DNA from: Rhodococcus qingshengii
Lineage (GTDB): Bacteria; Actinomycetota; Actinomycetes; Mycobacteriales; Mycobacteriaceae
Assembly (NCBI RefSeq): GCF_021025955.1
Contig: NZ_JAJNCL010000008.1
Coordinates: 1 to 64,000, forward strand
Length of the DNA: 64,000 nt
Reading direction: 5' to 3'
This document shows, in pieces, positions 41,295 through 50,608 of the stretch. The notes under the pieces are model-generated. The model was not told the DNA's origin, did not search any database, and saw nothing but the letters and a program-made list of their open reading frames with translations. Every line of letters starts with the position of its first letter. Within the stretch, counting starts at the first letter, position 1. Made by a program: the position numbers and the translations under genes.

Positions 41295-43493
41295 TCAGTC
41301 GCGCGGCAACCCGAGCATGCGCTCACCGATCACGTTGAGCTGCACCTCGGTCGTGCCACCATAGATGGTGGTGGCCCGGCCCGAAATGAGCTGCTCCATC
41401 GCCTTGTCGCTGGGCTGACCTGGGATGCTGACCGCTCCGGCAGCACCCAGTTCGGCGACGACGAACTCGGCGATCGACTGGCTGATCTTCATCGCCAACA
41501 GCTTGCCGACGCTCGACGTCGTACTCACGTCGATTCCCGAAAGTTGCTTGAGCACAACGCGGGAGCCGATGAGGTCGATAGCCTGACTCTCGGCAACCAG
41601 CTCGCCGACGCGGTAGCGTCCGATCGGGCTCAGGTCTGCTGACTTCGCGAACTTCAGTAGATCGGAGTCCGAGGCATACGCCTCCATCTTCTGGCTCAGT
41701 GCGACGCGCTCGCCCGCCAGCGTCGTACGTGCGACGTTCCAGCCGTCGTTGACCTCGCCGACCACGTTCTCGTCGGGGATGAACACGTCGTCGAGGAACA
41801 CCTCGTTGAACAACGCCGAGCCCGTCATCTCACGCAGCGGGCGGACGGTGATGCCCGGTGTCGACATATCGAGCACGAAGTAGGTGATGCCCTGATGCTT
41901 CGGCTTGGTGGCGTCCGTGCGGGCGATCAGCATTGCCCAGTCGGAGAACTGAGCGACCGTGGTCCAGATCTTCTGACCGGTGATCTTCCAACCGCCGTCG
42001 ACCTTTTCGGCCTTCGTCGACAGTGATGCGAGGTCGGAACCAGCACCGGGCTCACTGAAGAGCTGGCACCACACCAGCTCACCCTGCAGGGTCGGTACTG
42101 CCAGTTCCTGCTTCTGCTTGTCCGAACCATGCGCCACGACGGCCTGCACTGCCCAGGTGCCCATCAGGAGCTGCGGCATCGAGATACCCGCAGCCTTGAT
42201 CTCCTGGGAGATGACGATCTGCTCGAGCGGAGCGGCGCTGCGCCCGTAGGGCTTCGGCAGGTGCGGCTGAACCCAGCCGCCGTCGCCGAGCGCGATCAGC
42301 TGGTCGTCCTCGTCGAGATCGACCAACTTGGCCAGCTCAGCCGCGATGTCGCCGCGGATCTCCTCCGCCTGCGGCGGCAGTTCGAGAACCGAAGCCCGGC
42401 TGACACCGTCAAGTGCCTGCTGCGCTACACGATTGGCACGATCCTCGCGGGTACCGAGAATGCCGCGGATCGAGAGCGCGCGGCGGTAGTACAGGTGCGC
42501 GTCGTGCTCCCACGTGAATCCGATGCCGCCATGGACCTGCACGCAGTCCTGCGCTACCTGCACTGCAGCGTCGGGAACGATGACCGCTGCGATGTCGGCG
42601 GCAAAATCTGCCGTGTCGTCGCCCTTGTCCAATGCGCTTGCCGCATCCCACACAACGGCGCGTGCCTGCTCGAGCGCAATGCCCATCTGCGCGCACTTGT
42701 GCTTGACGCCCTGGAACTGACCGATCGGTCGCCCGAACTGCACACGCGTCTTGGCATACTCCGACGCGGTGGAGACGCACCAGGACATGACACCGACGTC
42801 TTCGGCGCCGAGAACCACTGCGGCAATGGACCGTACCCGCGCCTCGGTGAGACCGTCGAGTACCCGTTCGGCGCTGATCTGTGCTCCATCAGCTTCGATA
42901 CGCGCACTCCCGCGCAGTACGTCGATGCTGTCCTGCACGGTGATCGAGACCGCGCTGCTCTCCAGCACCGCATAGCGAACACCCTCGGGCAGCTGGATCG
43001 GGACCAACAGCACGTCGGCGTGTTCACCACCGAGCACACCGTCGAGTGCACCCGTGATCGTGTAACCGCCGTCCGATGACTCGGCCGCCAACGGCGCACC
43101 CAAGGCGACTGCTGCCGTACGACTTCCGTCGATCAAACCGGGCAGGAACTCAGGTCCCGCCTTGGAATCAGCGGCGCCGAGAACGGCGCTTGCCAATACC
43201 GTCGGAACAAACGGGCCGGGAGAGACATTGCGGCCCAATGCTTCCAGTGCCACCGCCAAGGTCAGCAGACCGGCGCCGTGACCACCCTGCTCTTCAGGAA
43301 CCGCGAGTCCGAGAAGGTCTTGTCCGACCAGTGCCTTCCAGAACTCGGGGAACTTGTCCTCGGTCCGCGACTCCACCGCCGAGCGCACCTGCTCGGTGGT
43401 GATGGTGTGCTCGGCGAAGGAGCGCACCGAATCTGCAAGCGCGGTGTGCTCCTCATTCAGCCCGAGGCCGAGTTCGTATGCGTTGCGTGCCAT
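41295..43493 (-). CDS. Fused double acyl-CoA dehydrogenase
   Basis: A 732-residue protein with two acyl-CoA dehydrogenase modules in tandem. Module 1 (about 1-360) opens NEEHTALADSVRSFAEH and has a degenerate middle. Module 2 (about 370-732) has the ACAD signatures LFSEPGAGSDLAS and GWKITGQKIWTT, and GERVALSQ. Mycobacterial FadE6-size enzymes show this layout. It catalyses the first dehydrogenation of acyl-CoA beta-oxidation with FAD. ATG at 43493, 4 bp downstream of the SDR stop; last gene of the five-gene operon. Confidence 0.93.
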   Translation of the reverse strand: MARNAYELGLGLNEEHTALADSVRSFAEHTITTEQVRSAVESRTEDKFPEFWKALVGQDLLGLAVPEEQGGHGAGLLTLAVALEALGRNVSPGPFVPTVLASAVLGAADSKAGPEFLPGLIDGSRTAAVALGAPLAAESSDGGYTITGALDGVLGGEHADVLLVPIQLPEGVRYAVLESSAVSITVQDSIDVLRGSARIEADGAQISAERVLDGLTEARVRSIAAVVLGAEDVGVMSWCVSTASEYAKTRVQFGRPIGQFQGVKHKCAQMGIALEQARAVVWDAASALDKGDDTADFAADIAAVIVPDAAVQVAQDCVQVHGGIGFTWEHDAHLYYRRALSIRGILGTREDRANRVAQQALDGVSRASVLELPPQAEEIRGDIAAELAKLVDLDEDDQLIALGDGGWVQPHLPKPYGRSAAPLEQIVISQEIKAAGISMPQLLMGTWAVQAVVAHGSDKQKQELAVPTLQGELVWCQLFSEPGAGSDLASLSTKAEKVDGGWKITGQKIWTTVAQFSDWAMLIARTDATKPKHQGITYFVLDMSTPGITVRPLREMTGSALFNEVFLDDVFIPDENVVGEVNDGWNVARTTLAGERVALSQKMEAYASDSDLLKFAKSADLSPIGRYRVGELVAESQAIDLIGSRVVLKQLSGIDVSTTSSVGKLLAMKISQSIAEFVVAELGAAGAVSIPGQPSDKAMEQLISGRATTIYGGTTEVQLNVIGERMLGLPRD

Positions 43494-43497
43494 GCGC

Positions 43498-44364
43498 TTA
43501 CAGACGTTCGGCGAGGTCGGCGGTGGTCCAGGGACCCTCGCTCTCGATGGTGTTGACGCCGTGCCAGCCGGCGAGTTCCGTGATGGCTCCGCCCTGAACG
43601 GCGTACACCTTGCCGGTGAGCTTGCAGTCCGCTGCCGCGAGATATGCCACCAACGGTGAGATGTTGGACGGCGCAAACGCGTCGAACTCCCCCTCGGGGA
43701 CCTCGGCCGCGAACAACGCACCCATACCGGGTGTCGCCAGCGTCAGCCGAGTGCGTGCAATCGGCGCAATTGCGTTGACGCGCACGCCGTATCGATCGAG
43801 CTCGTCAGCGGCCACCAAGGTCAGGGCTGCGATGCCCGCCTTGGCGGCGCCGTAGTTGCCCTGGCCCGCGTTGGGCATGAAGGTACCCGAAGCCGAGGCT
43901 GTGTTGATGACCGAAGCGTTGACGGTCGCCCCTGCCTTGCTCTGGTCCTTCCAGTACGCGGCGGCGTGGTGCAGCGTCGCTGCGTGCCCCTTGAGGTGCA
44001 CGGCAATGACTGAGTCCCACTGACTCTCGTCCATACCCGCGATGAACGCGTCACGAAGGATGCCGGCGTTGTTGACCAGTACGTCGAGTCGGCCGAACTC
44101 GCTGACGGCCTGCTTGACGAGGCCCTCGGCGCCGTCCCAGGTGGCGATGTTGTCGGTGTTGGCGACGGCCTTGCCGCCTGCAGCGACTATCTCGTCGACT
44201 ACCTGCTGCGCGGGGCCGGCATCTGCACCGGAACCGTCGTTTGCACCGCCGAGATCGTTGACCACGACGCTCGCACCCTCACGAGCGAAGAGCAGCGCAT
44301 GCTCACGGCCGATGCCGCGTCCTGCTCCGGTGATGATCGCTACGCGACCGTCGAGACTTCCCAT
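43498..44364 (-). CDS. SDR, 3-hydroxyacyl-CoA dehydrogenase (MFE-2 type)
   Basis: A 288-residue short-chain dehydrogenase. The TGAGRGIGREHALLFAREGA cofactor motif is followed by VVVNDLGG, which is specific to peroxisomal MFE-2/HSD17B4-like enzymes. NNAG, and the catalytic YGAAK tyrosine/lysine, are present. It oxidises (R)-3-hydroxyacyl-CoA. The hydratase-2 partner is encoded 41 bp upstream, so the two rebuild MFE-2 as separate polypeptides. Confidence 0.92.
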   Translation of the reverse strand: MGSLDGRVAIITGAGRGIGREHALLFAREGASVVVNDLGGANDGSGADAGPAQQVVDEIVAAGGKAVANTDNIATWDGAEGLVKQAVSEFGRLDVLVNNAGILRDAFIAGMDESQWDSVIAVHLKGHAATLHHAAAYWKDQSKAGATVNASVINTASASGTFMPNAGQGNYGAAKAGIAALTLVAADELDRYGVRVNAIAPIARTRLTLATPGMGALFAAEVPEGEFDAFAPSNISPLVAYLAAADCKLTGKVYAVQGGAITELAGWHGVNTIESEGPWTTADLAERL

Positions 44365-44405
44365 CAGTTCAGATTCCCATCAGTTCAGTTGTCGGACATG
44401 AAGAC

Positions 44406-45281
44406 TCATTTGTCGGAGATGACAGCAAGGCCGTCCTTGATGACGAGGTCGCCGACCGCGCTGGTTTCGTACGAGTAGGACGTGGCTCCGTCTGCCGAAC
44501 CCGACTTGTAGAACACCGTCTCGATGTCTTGGGTCGGGAGCACAGGCTTCGCGAATCGCACTGCGAGACGGCGCAACCGCTCGGTCTCGCCGCCGGCCAG
44601 TTCGGTCAGGGCTCCCCACGACGTGAACGCCATCGTGCACAGTCCGTGGTTGATGATTCCGGGGAGCCCGGACATTCGAGCGATCTCTTCGTCGAGGTGG
44701 ATCGGCATCGGATCGCCGGATGCCGGTGAGTACCGGAACGTCTGGTCCTCGTCGATGTGCTGATTCACAATCGCTGCCGGACTACCCGCGCGAAGAGCGT
44801 CGTCGAATCGGTGTTCTGGAGCCTTCTCACCCAGGCCGGGGCCCGCGTCGACCTTACGGAAGAACGCCGTCATCCACTGCTCGTTGACCAATTCGCCCTT
44901 TTCGGTTTTGGTTTCGACGTAGATGACGACCGTGGAACCGTTGTCGCGACCCTCGAAACCAATGGGCTTGGCGCGAGCGACCAGATGATCACCGGGGAAG
45001 ATCGGACGGTGGAACAGGAAATCCTGCTCACCGTGAACGAGCTTCATCAGCAGTTCCACCGGTGCCACCGACAGGGCAGCCGGTGCCATCGACATGAAGA
45101 CGGGCACCACCGCAAAGACCGGCGGAGCGATCTCGCCCTTCAGATGTCGCTCGATGGGATCGTTGGTGGCAGCGGCGTATTCGGCGATGCGTTCGGCTGT
45201 TACCTCGAAGTGCTCCGGATCGGTCCATACGTCCAGCCCGGACGTATCGAATTCGACCGCGTTGGTCTTCGGTGTCGTCAT
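44406..45281 (-). CDS. MaoC-type (R)-enoyl-CoA hydratase 2
   Basis: A 291-residue double hot-dog protein. The C-terminal half has the hydratase-2 motif YSPASGDPMPIHLDEE, with catalytic Asp and His; the usual Asn after GD is replaced by Met. The N-terminal half is the degenerate hot-dog that binds the acyl chain, as in eukaryotic MFE-2 hydratase. It makes (R)-3-hydroxyacyl-CoA from trans-2-enoyl-CoA. It starts 6 bp after the SRPBCC stop. Confidence 0.92.
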   Translation of the reverse strand: MTTPKTNAVEFDTSGLDVWTDPEHFEVTAERIAEYAAATNDPIERHLKGEIAPPVFAVVPVFMSMAPAALSVAPVELLMKLVHGEQDFLFHRPIFPGDHLVARAKPIGFEGRDNGSTVVIYVETKTEKGELVNEQWMTAFFRKVDAGPGLGEKAPEHRFDDALRAGSPAAIVNQHIDEDQTFRYSPASGDPMPIHLDEEIARMSGLPGIINHGLCTMAFTSWGALTELAGGETERLRRLAVRFAKPVLPTQDIETVFYKSGSADGATSYSYETSAVGDLVIKDGLAVISDK

Positions 45282-45287
45282 CGAGCG

Positions 45288-45719
45288 TTATCCGACCAGC
45301 TCGGCGAACTTCGCCAGCGAGGCCTCGAGATCAGCCTTGGCGTTCTTCGCGACTGCCTTGCCGATCGGCCCGACGATCATGGTGCCCTTGAAGCTGGCGT
45401 CGACGGTTGCCTTCGAACCCGCACCGTCGGCCTCCACCGAGAGGATGAATTCGACGGTGACGCCGGCCATTCCGGTTCCGGCGATCTTGACCATCTTCGG
45501 AACCTCGACCTCTTCGACGGTCCATTCGATCTTGTTGGCCATACCCATCACGGAGACGACCTCGGTGAACTTGGCGCCCAACGCAACCTCGGTGGGGAGT
45601 TCACTCTTCCAGCCCTGGTGAATGGTGAGCCACTCTTCCCAGCGAGACAGGTCGGAGAGCGCATCCCAGGTCTTCTCGGGGGACGCGGGCAGTACGGCGG
45701 AGACGGAAACGGAAGCCAT
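45288..45719 (-). CDS. SRPBCC-family lipid-binding protein
   Basis: A 143-residue START/Bet v1-like protein: ASVSVSAVLPASPEKTWDAL at the start, SRWEEWLTIHQGWKSELP, and a central beta-sheet. The cavity of such proteins binds hydrophobic ligands. Placed between the thiolase and the hydratase genes, it may carry or present the acyl substrate (inference). Confidence 0.88.
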   Translation of the reverse strand: MASVSVSAVLPASPEKTWDALSDLSRWEEWLTIHQGWKSELPTEVALGAKFTEVVSVMGMANKIEWTVEEVEVPKMVKIAGTGMAGVTVEFILSVEADGAGSKATVDASFKGTMIVGPIGKAVAKNAKADLEASLAKFAELVG

Positions 45720-45761
45720 GATGAAACTCCTAGTGGGTAGCTAGCGGGTTGTGGGTGTGAT

Positions 45762-46952
45762 TCAGCGTGCGTAGGGCTTGTATGCGGTCACGACAACTGC
45801 GCCGCCGAGTCCGATGTTGTGCTGGAGCGCGACCTTTGCGCCGTCGACCTGACGCTTGTCGGCGGTTCCGCGAAGCTGCCAGGTGAGTTCGGCGCACTGT
45901 GCGAGGCCGGTTGCACCGAGGGGGTGGCCTTTGGAGATGAGGCCGCCGGACGGGTTGACCACCCAGCGTCCGCCGTAGGTGGTGTCGTCGGCGTCGACGA
46001 GCTTGCCGCCGTCACCTTCTGCGCACAGTCCGAGTGCCTCGTAGGTCAGCAACTCGTTGGTGGAGAAGCAGTCGTGGAGTTCGATGACGTCGACGTCGTC
46101 GGCGGTGATCCCGGCCTGCGCATACACCTTCTCAGCGGCCTTACGAGTCATGTCCGCGCCGACGAGGCTGATGGCGCTCTTGTCCTCGAAGGTGCTGTTC
46201 ATGTCGGTGACCATGGCCTGCCCGACGATCTCGATCGCCTGAGCAGCGAGCCCGTGCTTCTCGACGAATGCTTCGCTGGCGATGATCGCCGCGCCGGATC
46301 CGTCGGACGTGGGCGAGCACTGGAGCTTGGTGAGTGGCCCGTGAATCTGGCGTGCTTCGAGGATCTGCTCGAGGGTGTACTCGTCCTGGAACTGGGCGTA
46401 CGGGTTGTTCAGTGAGTGCTTGTGGTTCTTGACGGCGATCTTCGCGAACTGCTCTGCAGTGGTTCCGAAGCGTTCCATGTGCTCGACGCCGGCAGCACCG
46501 AACATGTACGGAGCAGGCGGCATCGCGAACTCCTGCAGCTCGGCGAGAGCGAGGAGGTGCCGCATGAGTGGCTGTTCGCGGTCGTCATAGGTGGATCCGA
46601 GGGACCCGGACTGCATCTTCTCGAAGCCCAGCGCCAGTGCGCAATCGGCCTGACCGCTCTTGACTGCCTGCGTGGCGAGGTAGAGCGCGGTCGATCCCGT
46701 CGAACAGTTGTTGTTGACGTTGACGATGGGGATGCCAGTCAGACCGAGCTCGTAGACAGCGCGCTGACCTGCAGTGGACTCACCGTAGACGTAGCCGACG
46801 TATGCCTGCTCGACCTCGGAGTAGTCGATACCTGCGTCTTCGAGCGCCTTGGTACCCGACTCGCGTGCCATGTCGGGGTAGTCCCACTCGCGGGATCCCG
46901 GCTTCTCGAATTTCGTCATGCCGACGCCGACGACAAAAACCCTGTTACTCAT
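45762..46952 (-). CDS. SCP2/SCPx-type thiolase (lipid-transfer thiolase family)
   Basis: A 396-residue thiolase. The nucleophilic Cys is in [30 protein letters not shown] and [21 protein letters not shown] supply the His and second Cys region with the SCPx-type HDCF pattern. It cleaves 3-oxoacyl-CoA, with branched or sterol-derived chains being the usual substrates of SCPx enzymes. First gene of the operon; ATG at 46952, about 100 bp from the divergent TetR gene. Confidence 0.92.
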   Translation of the reverse strand: MSNRVFVVGVGMTKFEKPGSREWDYPDMARESGTKALEDAGIDYSEVEQAYVGYVYGESTAGQRAVYELGLTGIPIVNVNNNCSTGSTALYLATQAVKSGQADCALALGFEKMQSGSLGSTYDDREQPLMRHLLALAELQEFAMPPAPYMFGAAGVEHMERFGTTAEQFAKIAVKNHKHSLNNPYAQFQDEYTLEQILEARQIHGPLTKLQCSPTSDGSGAAIIASEAFVEKHGLAAQAIEIVGQAMVTDMNSTFEDKSAISLVGADMTRKAAEKVYAQAGITADDVDVIELHDCFSTNELLTYEALGLCAEGDGGKLVDADDTTYGGRWVVNPSGGLISKGHPLGATGLAQCAELTWQLRGTADKRQVDGAKVALQHNIGLGGAVVVTAYKPYAR

Positions 46953-46984
46953 TGCCACTCCTGAAGAGAACGGTATCTGTGTGT

Positions 46985-47022
46985 GACACGCTGTCCCACC
47001 AAAGTATGTGAGACATCTTGTC
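46985..47022. promoter_or_regulatory. Two GACA-N3-TGTC operators between TetR gene and beta-oxidation operon
   Basis: GACACGCTGTC (46985-46995) and GACATCTTGTC (47012-47022) are two identical half-site pairs with centres 27 bp apart. Both lie in the 102-bp divergent promoter region. This is consistent with a TetR dimer pair controlling the operon and its own gene. Confidence 0.6.
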
Positions 47023-47054
47023 CAGTCAATGGCGGGGTGAGTATCGTTCGATTT

Positions 47055-47738
47055 ATGACAAAAACAGCCGAGTCGGCGCAGCCCGACGGGCGCAGCACTC
47101 GCTGGAACGATCACAAGGAGCAGCGCAAAGCGCGGATCCTCGACGCAGCACTCGATGCAGTCAACGAAGGTGGCGCCGACGTCGGCGTCCAGCAGATCGC
47201 CGAGCGCGCCGACGTCCCTCGTTCCGTTGTCTACCGGATCTTCAAGGATCGAGCCGACCTCGACGAGCAGCTGCGAGTCCGCATCCTCGAGATGATGATG
47301 ACCGACCTGGCCCCTACCCTGACTCCACAGGGCACCGTCGGCGAGGCCATCTCACGGGCCGTCGACACGTACCTTCGCTGGATTGTGAAATACCCACGAC
47401 TGCACCACTTTTTAGGCAAGGGCTCGCCGAGTACGCGGGCCACCGGTTCGAAAGTGGTGACCGGAACCAAGACGGCCATCGCCGTCCAGTTGGGAAACCT
47501 CTTGGGCGCGATCCTCACCAGCCGCGGCAAACCGTCGAAGATGGCTGAGCCCTTGGCTTTCGGCGTGATCGGCTTGGTCGACGTCAGTGTCAACCGTTGG
47601 CTCAGCCAACCAGGTTCCGACGTGACCAGCACGGAATTGGCCGAATTCCTCGAACGCTCCATCTGGCAAGTTCTGGACGGGAATCTTCGGAGCATCGGTG
47701 TGGATATAACGCTGTCGACCCCGATCGCCGACCTGTGA
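47055..47738 (+). CDS. TetR-family regulator of the beta-oxidation operon
   Basis: A 227-residue TetR protein. The N-terminal HTH reads [42 protein letters not shown]. The ligand domain is helical with [19 protein letters not shown] at 47055. Divergent transcription and the duplicated operator suggest repression relieved by an acyl-CoA (inference). Unlike KstR, the operator is not TNNAAC-type. Confidence 0.92.
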   Translation: MTKTAESAQPDGRSTRWNDHKEQRKARILDAALDAVNEGGADVGVQQIAERADVPRSVVYRIFKDRADLDEQLRVRILEMMMTDLAPTLTPQGTVGEAISRAVDTYLRWIVKYPRLHHFLGKGSPSTRATGSKVVTGTKTAIAVQLGNLLGAILTSRGKPSKMAEPLAFGVIGLVDVSVNRWLSQPGSDVTSTELAEFLERSIWQVLDGNLRSIGVDITLSTPIADL

Positions 47739-47809
47739 CAGTTACCGAAACACCCTGAACACTCGACGGACGCGGACTTCAACTGATCCGCGTATCTCCT
47801 CGGCGAAGA

Positions 47810-48051
47810 ATGCCAGGGCTTGTGGTGCTACCGGAGCAAGCAGATAACTGGGAACCCACTCGACAGCGCGTGGGATGGTCGAGATGGGATATCGCATCGA
47901 CCCGGCGTTTCTACGACAGGGACATGCGTCGCGAAATCTGCTCAGCCAAAACGGTTTCCACGAAGTCGGTGAGCAGTGGGACGAAGAAGACGGTCTGGAA
48001 ACCATCTTCGAAGTCAGCGCCTCTCGATCGGCCGAGGCCGCCAGCGATTGA
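47810..48051 (+). pseudogene. GNAT acetyltransferase pseudogene
   Basis: Two frames together give GNAT pieces. One frame (from 47810) reads GLVVLPEQADN; then, after a frame change near 47845, another reads GTHSTARGMVEMGYRIDPAFLRQGHAS, directly followed by NLLSQNGFHEVGEQWDEEDG and a stop at 48051. The acetyl-CoA loop (RxxGxA) is present, but the helix and strand that should separate it from the final FxEVG segment are missing. So it has a frameshift and an internal deletion. The last bases overlap the end of the monooxygenase gene. Confidence 0.65.
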
Positions 48052-49132
48052 TCACACCGAATACCGACAAGGCAAGAATGTCGGGAGTCAACCGCACAGC
48101 AACATCACGCACCGCCGCCAGCGGGCGACTCGCCGGCATCACGACGGTTGACATGTGCCGCGAAATCCATTGAACAGCTAGAACTCTACGACGCCGAGCC
48201 TTTGTGTAGCCAGCGAGATCGTGCGCATAGGCAGCAAGAGTAACGGCGTCCTCGATCGCCAAAGCCGCGCCTAGCCCGAGGTGGGGGCGCATGGCATGAG
48301 CGGCATCACCGATCAACGCAACTTTGCCGCGTGTCAACAACTTCGGGGTCCGAATCTCGAGCAACTCGTTCTCGATGATGCGAGCCGGATCAGCGTTCGC
48401 GACCAGTTGCGACACCGGTTCGGGCCAGTCAGCAAAATGCTCGAGACTGTCGACGCCGCGTTGAGCACCTGCGAAGGCATAGGTGCGATCACCTGCCAAG
48501 GGGAGAATGCCGAACTCTCCTCGAATCCCCCACACCTGCCCGACAAAATCCGGCGGCGGCTCATCGATGATCCAGCGCCAGGCAGACACTCCGGTATGCA
48601 CCACTGTCCCCTCGCCCGGCCAGATCTGCTGCCGCACAACACTGTGCACACCATCCGCGGCAACGACTAGGTCGTATCGAGCGACGTCAGATCGATCGGT
48701 ACCACCGTCGGTGACTATCTCGCCGCGGCCATGATCTCCGCAGCCCACACCCGTCACCCTGGTTCCGGTGCGTAGACACTCGGCGGGGATTGCGCGAACC
48801 AACACCTCGATCAAATCGGCGCGGTGGATTGTCACCAGATCGCGGCCGCCGGCGAGGTCACCAATTCTGCGCGTCACCAGATTTTGCCCGCGCAGATTCC
48901 TGATCGCGCCCGAGCTGTACGGAAGGGAATTCGCCCTGACCTGTTCGCCTACACCGATTTCGTCCAACGCTGCCAGCGCGTTGGGAAACAACACGACGGC
49001 GGCACCTACCTCCGTGAACTCGGACGCACGCTCGTACACGGTGACATCCCAGCCAGCTTGGCGGAGCGCGATGGCAGCCGTCAGTCCGCCGATTCCCCCG
49101 CCGACGATTCCCGCGCATTGTCCTTCCGGCAC
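48014..49132 (-). CDS. FAD-dependent aromatic-hydroxylase-type monooxygenase
   Basis: A 372-residue group A flavin monooxygenase. GIVGGGIGGLTAAIALRQAG binds ADP of FAD, LVVAADGVHSVVR is the DG motif, and ALIGDAAHAMRPHLGLGA is the GD motif. It likely hydroxylates a small aromatic substrate with NAD(P)H and oxygen; the substrate is not evident. It ends 3 bp short of the HNH gene stop region, with the HNH gene upstream on the same strand. Confidence 0.92.
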   Translation of the reverse strand: MPEGQCAGIVGGGIGGLTAAIALRQAGWDVTVYERASEFTEVGAAVVLFPNALAALDEIGVGEQVRANSLPYSSGAIRNLRGQNLVTRRIGDLAGGRDLVTIHRADLIEVLVRAIPAECLRTGTRVTGVGCGDHGRGEIVTDGGTDRSDVARYDLVVAADGVHSVVRQQIWPGEGTVVHTGVSAWRWIIDEPPPDFVGQVWGIRGEFGILPLAGDRTYAFAGAQRGVDSLEHFADWPEPVSQLVANADPARIIENELLEIRTPKLLTRGKVALIGDAAHAMRPHLGLGAALAIEDAVTLAAYAHDLAGYTKARRRRVLAVQWISRHMSTVVMPASRPLAAVRDVAVRLTPDILALSVFGVINRWRPRPIERR

Positions 49133-49135
49133 AGG

Positions 49136-50608
49136 TCAGATCCTCTCCGGAACTGTGACAGCCGTCAACCCGCTGGTGCTGTCGGTCCAGTGAATGGCAC
49201 GATCCTCGAGCATGACCGGCGTCCACAACCTGTATGTCTTCACCTGATGGTGATGACGACACAGGCATTGGAGGTTGCCCGCAATGGTCCACCCTCCACG
49301 TCTCGGATCGGATGGATCAAATTCGGTGATGTGGTCGAGTTGGCACCTGTTCGCGGACACTGAACAGCCAGGGAATCGGCAGTGACCGTCGACGGCCCGT
49401 ACCAATGCGGCCAGTGCCGCTCCCGGAGCATAGGTCAGCGCGCCGGGAGGTGGATCGGGCTGGGCGCCATGCCCATCCAATCTTCGAACTATGTCCGGGA
49501 CACGCGCGACCAACCGTTGCATTGCCCGAATCCGATCTCCGCAGCCTTTCGGTTCGCGACTTAGGCGATCACGTCGGGCGACAAGCGGCAGGACAGTCGG
49601 AGCATGTTGCCGGCGCGGTCGATTCTCGGCGGCCTGGGCGCGGAAATCTACAAACAAAGCCTGCCAGGTGGAATCAGCAGCAAGCTCGCGAGCAAAATCA
49701 GGATCGATCGGTCCGTACCCGTCGATGCTCGCGGGATCTGACGTCAATCCGAGGAGCGTCGCCAGATCACACACGATGTGCAGCAGAGGCTTCCGACGTG
49801 AGGACGCAGTTGATCGAGACGCAGTTGATCGAACTGCTCTGGATGCAGCTGCGCACGTTTCACTGCCACACTGGCAAGTCAGCCCCTGTTCGCCGTGGAG
49901 AAGAGCGACCAGCGCGTCAGCCCGGCGCGTCGAGGCATTTCGTGGATCGTGGTTGCAGACGCTTCCGGCGGCCTCGTTGATCAGGCCAAGCGCTTCGACA
50001 GCCTCGTTCGCGCTGAGTGTTGCCTGCAACTGGGCGAGTCCGTGACGATCTGCACGCGTGCGAACATCGCGGTGTTCCAGCATCTTCCGGCGACGTTCGG
50101 CGGCAGCGTCCGGATCGTAGGCAAAGAGCTGACGTTCGATGTCGCGCTCCAGTTGACCGGGCGGAAGGCGATGCGCGGAGGCAAGTACACGACGCTCGAG
50201 CGCCGCGATCGCCTCCGGGTCGGCACCGGTGAGTCCGTCGACAATCTTGCGCACACGCGCATAGTCCAGCTCGCCGGCAGCGAAGGCGGCCTTGGTGAGC
50301 GGAAGGAACTCCCGTAGGGCATCACCGATCTCGATGTGGACTTCGGCAGTACGACGTGAGCACGTGAGCATCACAGCGATCTCGTTGCACGCGATCCGCC
50401 ACGCCTTGTCGACATCACCGGACACGTCGAGTTCGGCATTGAATCTCGATTCCGACAACATGGATGCGCCGAGCACCTTCTGCGCGGCAAGCATGTTCTC
50501 ACTCTGCGCCGTGGCAAAGAGCATGTCCGGCAGCACGAGTGGATCGACGACAGGACGGCCGTCATCGACGGATGTCCCCACACCGCTCGTCAATCCATTA
50601 TCGAACAT
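49136..50608 (-). CDS. DUF222 and HNH-endonuclease protein (13E12-like)
   Basis: A protein of about 490 residues. The DUF222 domain covers most of the N-terminal 400 residues (KVLGASMLSESRFNAEL, ACNEIAVMLTCSRRTAEVHI). The HNH nuclease is at the C-terminus: DGHCRFPGCSVSANRCQLDHI, then NLQCLCRHHHQVKT. The ATG at 50608 was chosen; a TTG at 50638 and an ATG at 50524 are alternatives. An SOS-like box spans this ATG. The linker carries a 15-bp duplication (RSTAS twice). Confidence 0.9.
   Translation of the reverse strand: MFDNGLTSGVGTSVDDGRPVVDPLVLPDMLFATAQSENMLAAQKVLGASMLSESRFNAELDVSGDVDKAWRIACNEIAVMLTCSRRTAEVHIEIGDALREFLPLTKAAFAAGELDYARVRKIVDGLTGADPEAIAALERRVLASAHRLPPGQLERDIERQLFAYDPDAAAERRRKMLEHRDVRTRADRHGLAQLQATLSANEAVEALGLINEAAGSVCNHDPRNASTRRADALVALLHGEQGLTCQCGSETCAAASRAVRSTASRSTASSRRKPLLHIVCDLATLLGLTSDPASIDGYGPIDPDFARELAADSTWQALFVDFRAQAAENRPRRQHAPTVLPLVARRDRLSREPKGCGDRIRAMQRLVARVPDIVRRLDGHGAQPDPPPGALTYAPGAALAALVRAVDGHCRFPGCSVSANRCQLDHITEFDPSDPRRGGWTIAGNLQCLCRHHHQVKTYRLWTPVMLEDRAIHWTDSTSGLTAVTVPERI
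49803..49832 (-). repeat. 15-bp tandem duplication in the HNH gene linker
   Basis: GACGCAGTTGATCGA occurs twice (49803-49817, 49818-49832). It duplicates the pentapeptide RSTAS in an Arg/Ser/Ala-rich linker between the DUF222 core and the rest of the protein. Confidence 0.9.

Noticed and set aside
42129..43079. Plus-strand open frame of 316 codons inside the acyl-CoA dehydrogenase gene
   Set aside because: Antisense to clear ACAD coding sequence; Arg/His/Gly-rich product with no domain.
47742..48005. Minus-strand frame ending AFFAEEIRGSVEVRVRRVF as a gene
   Set aside because: It looks protein-like by chance, but the opposite strand carries recognisable GNAT pieces and the frame has no ribosome site.
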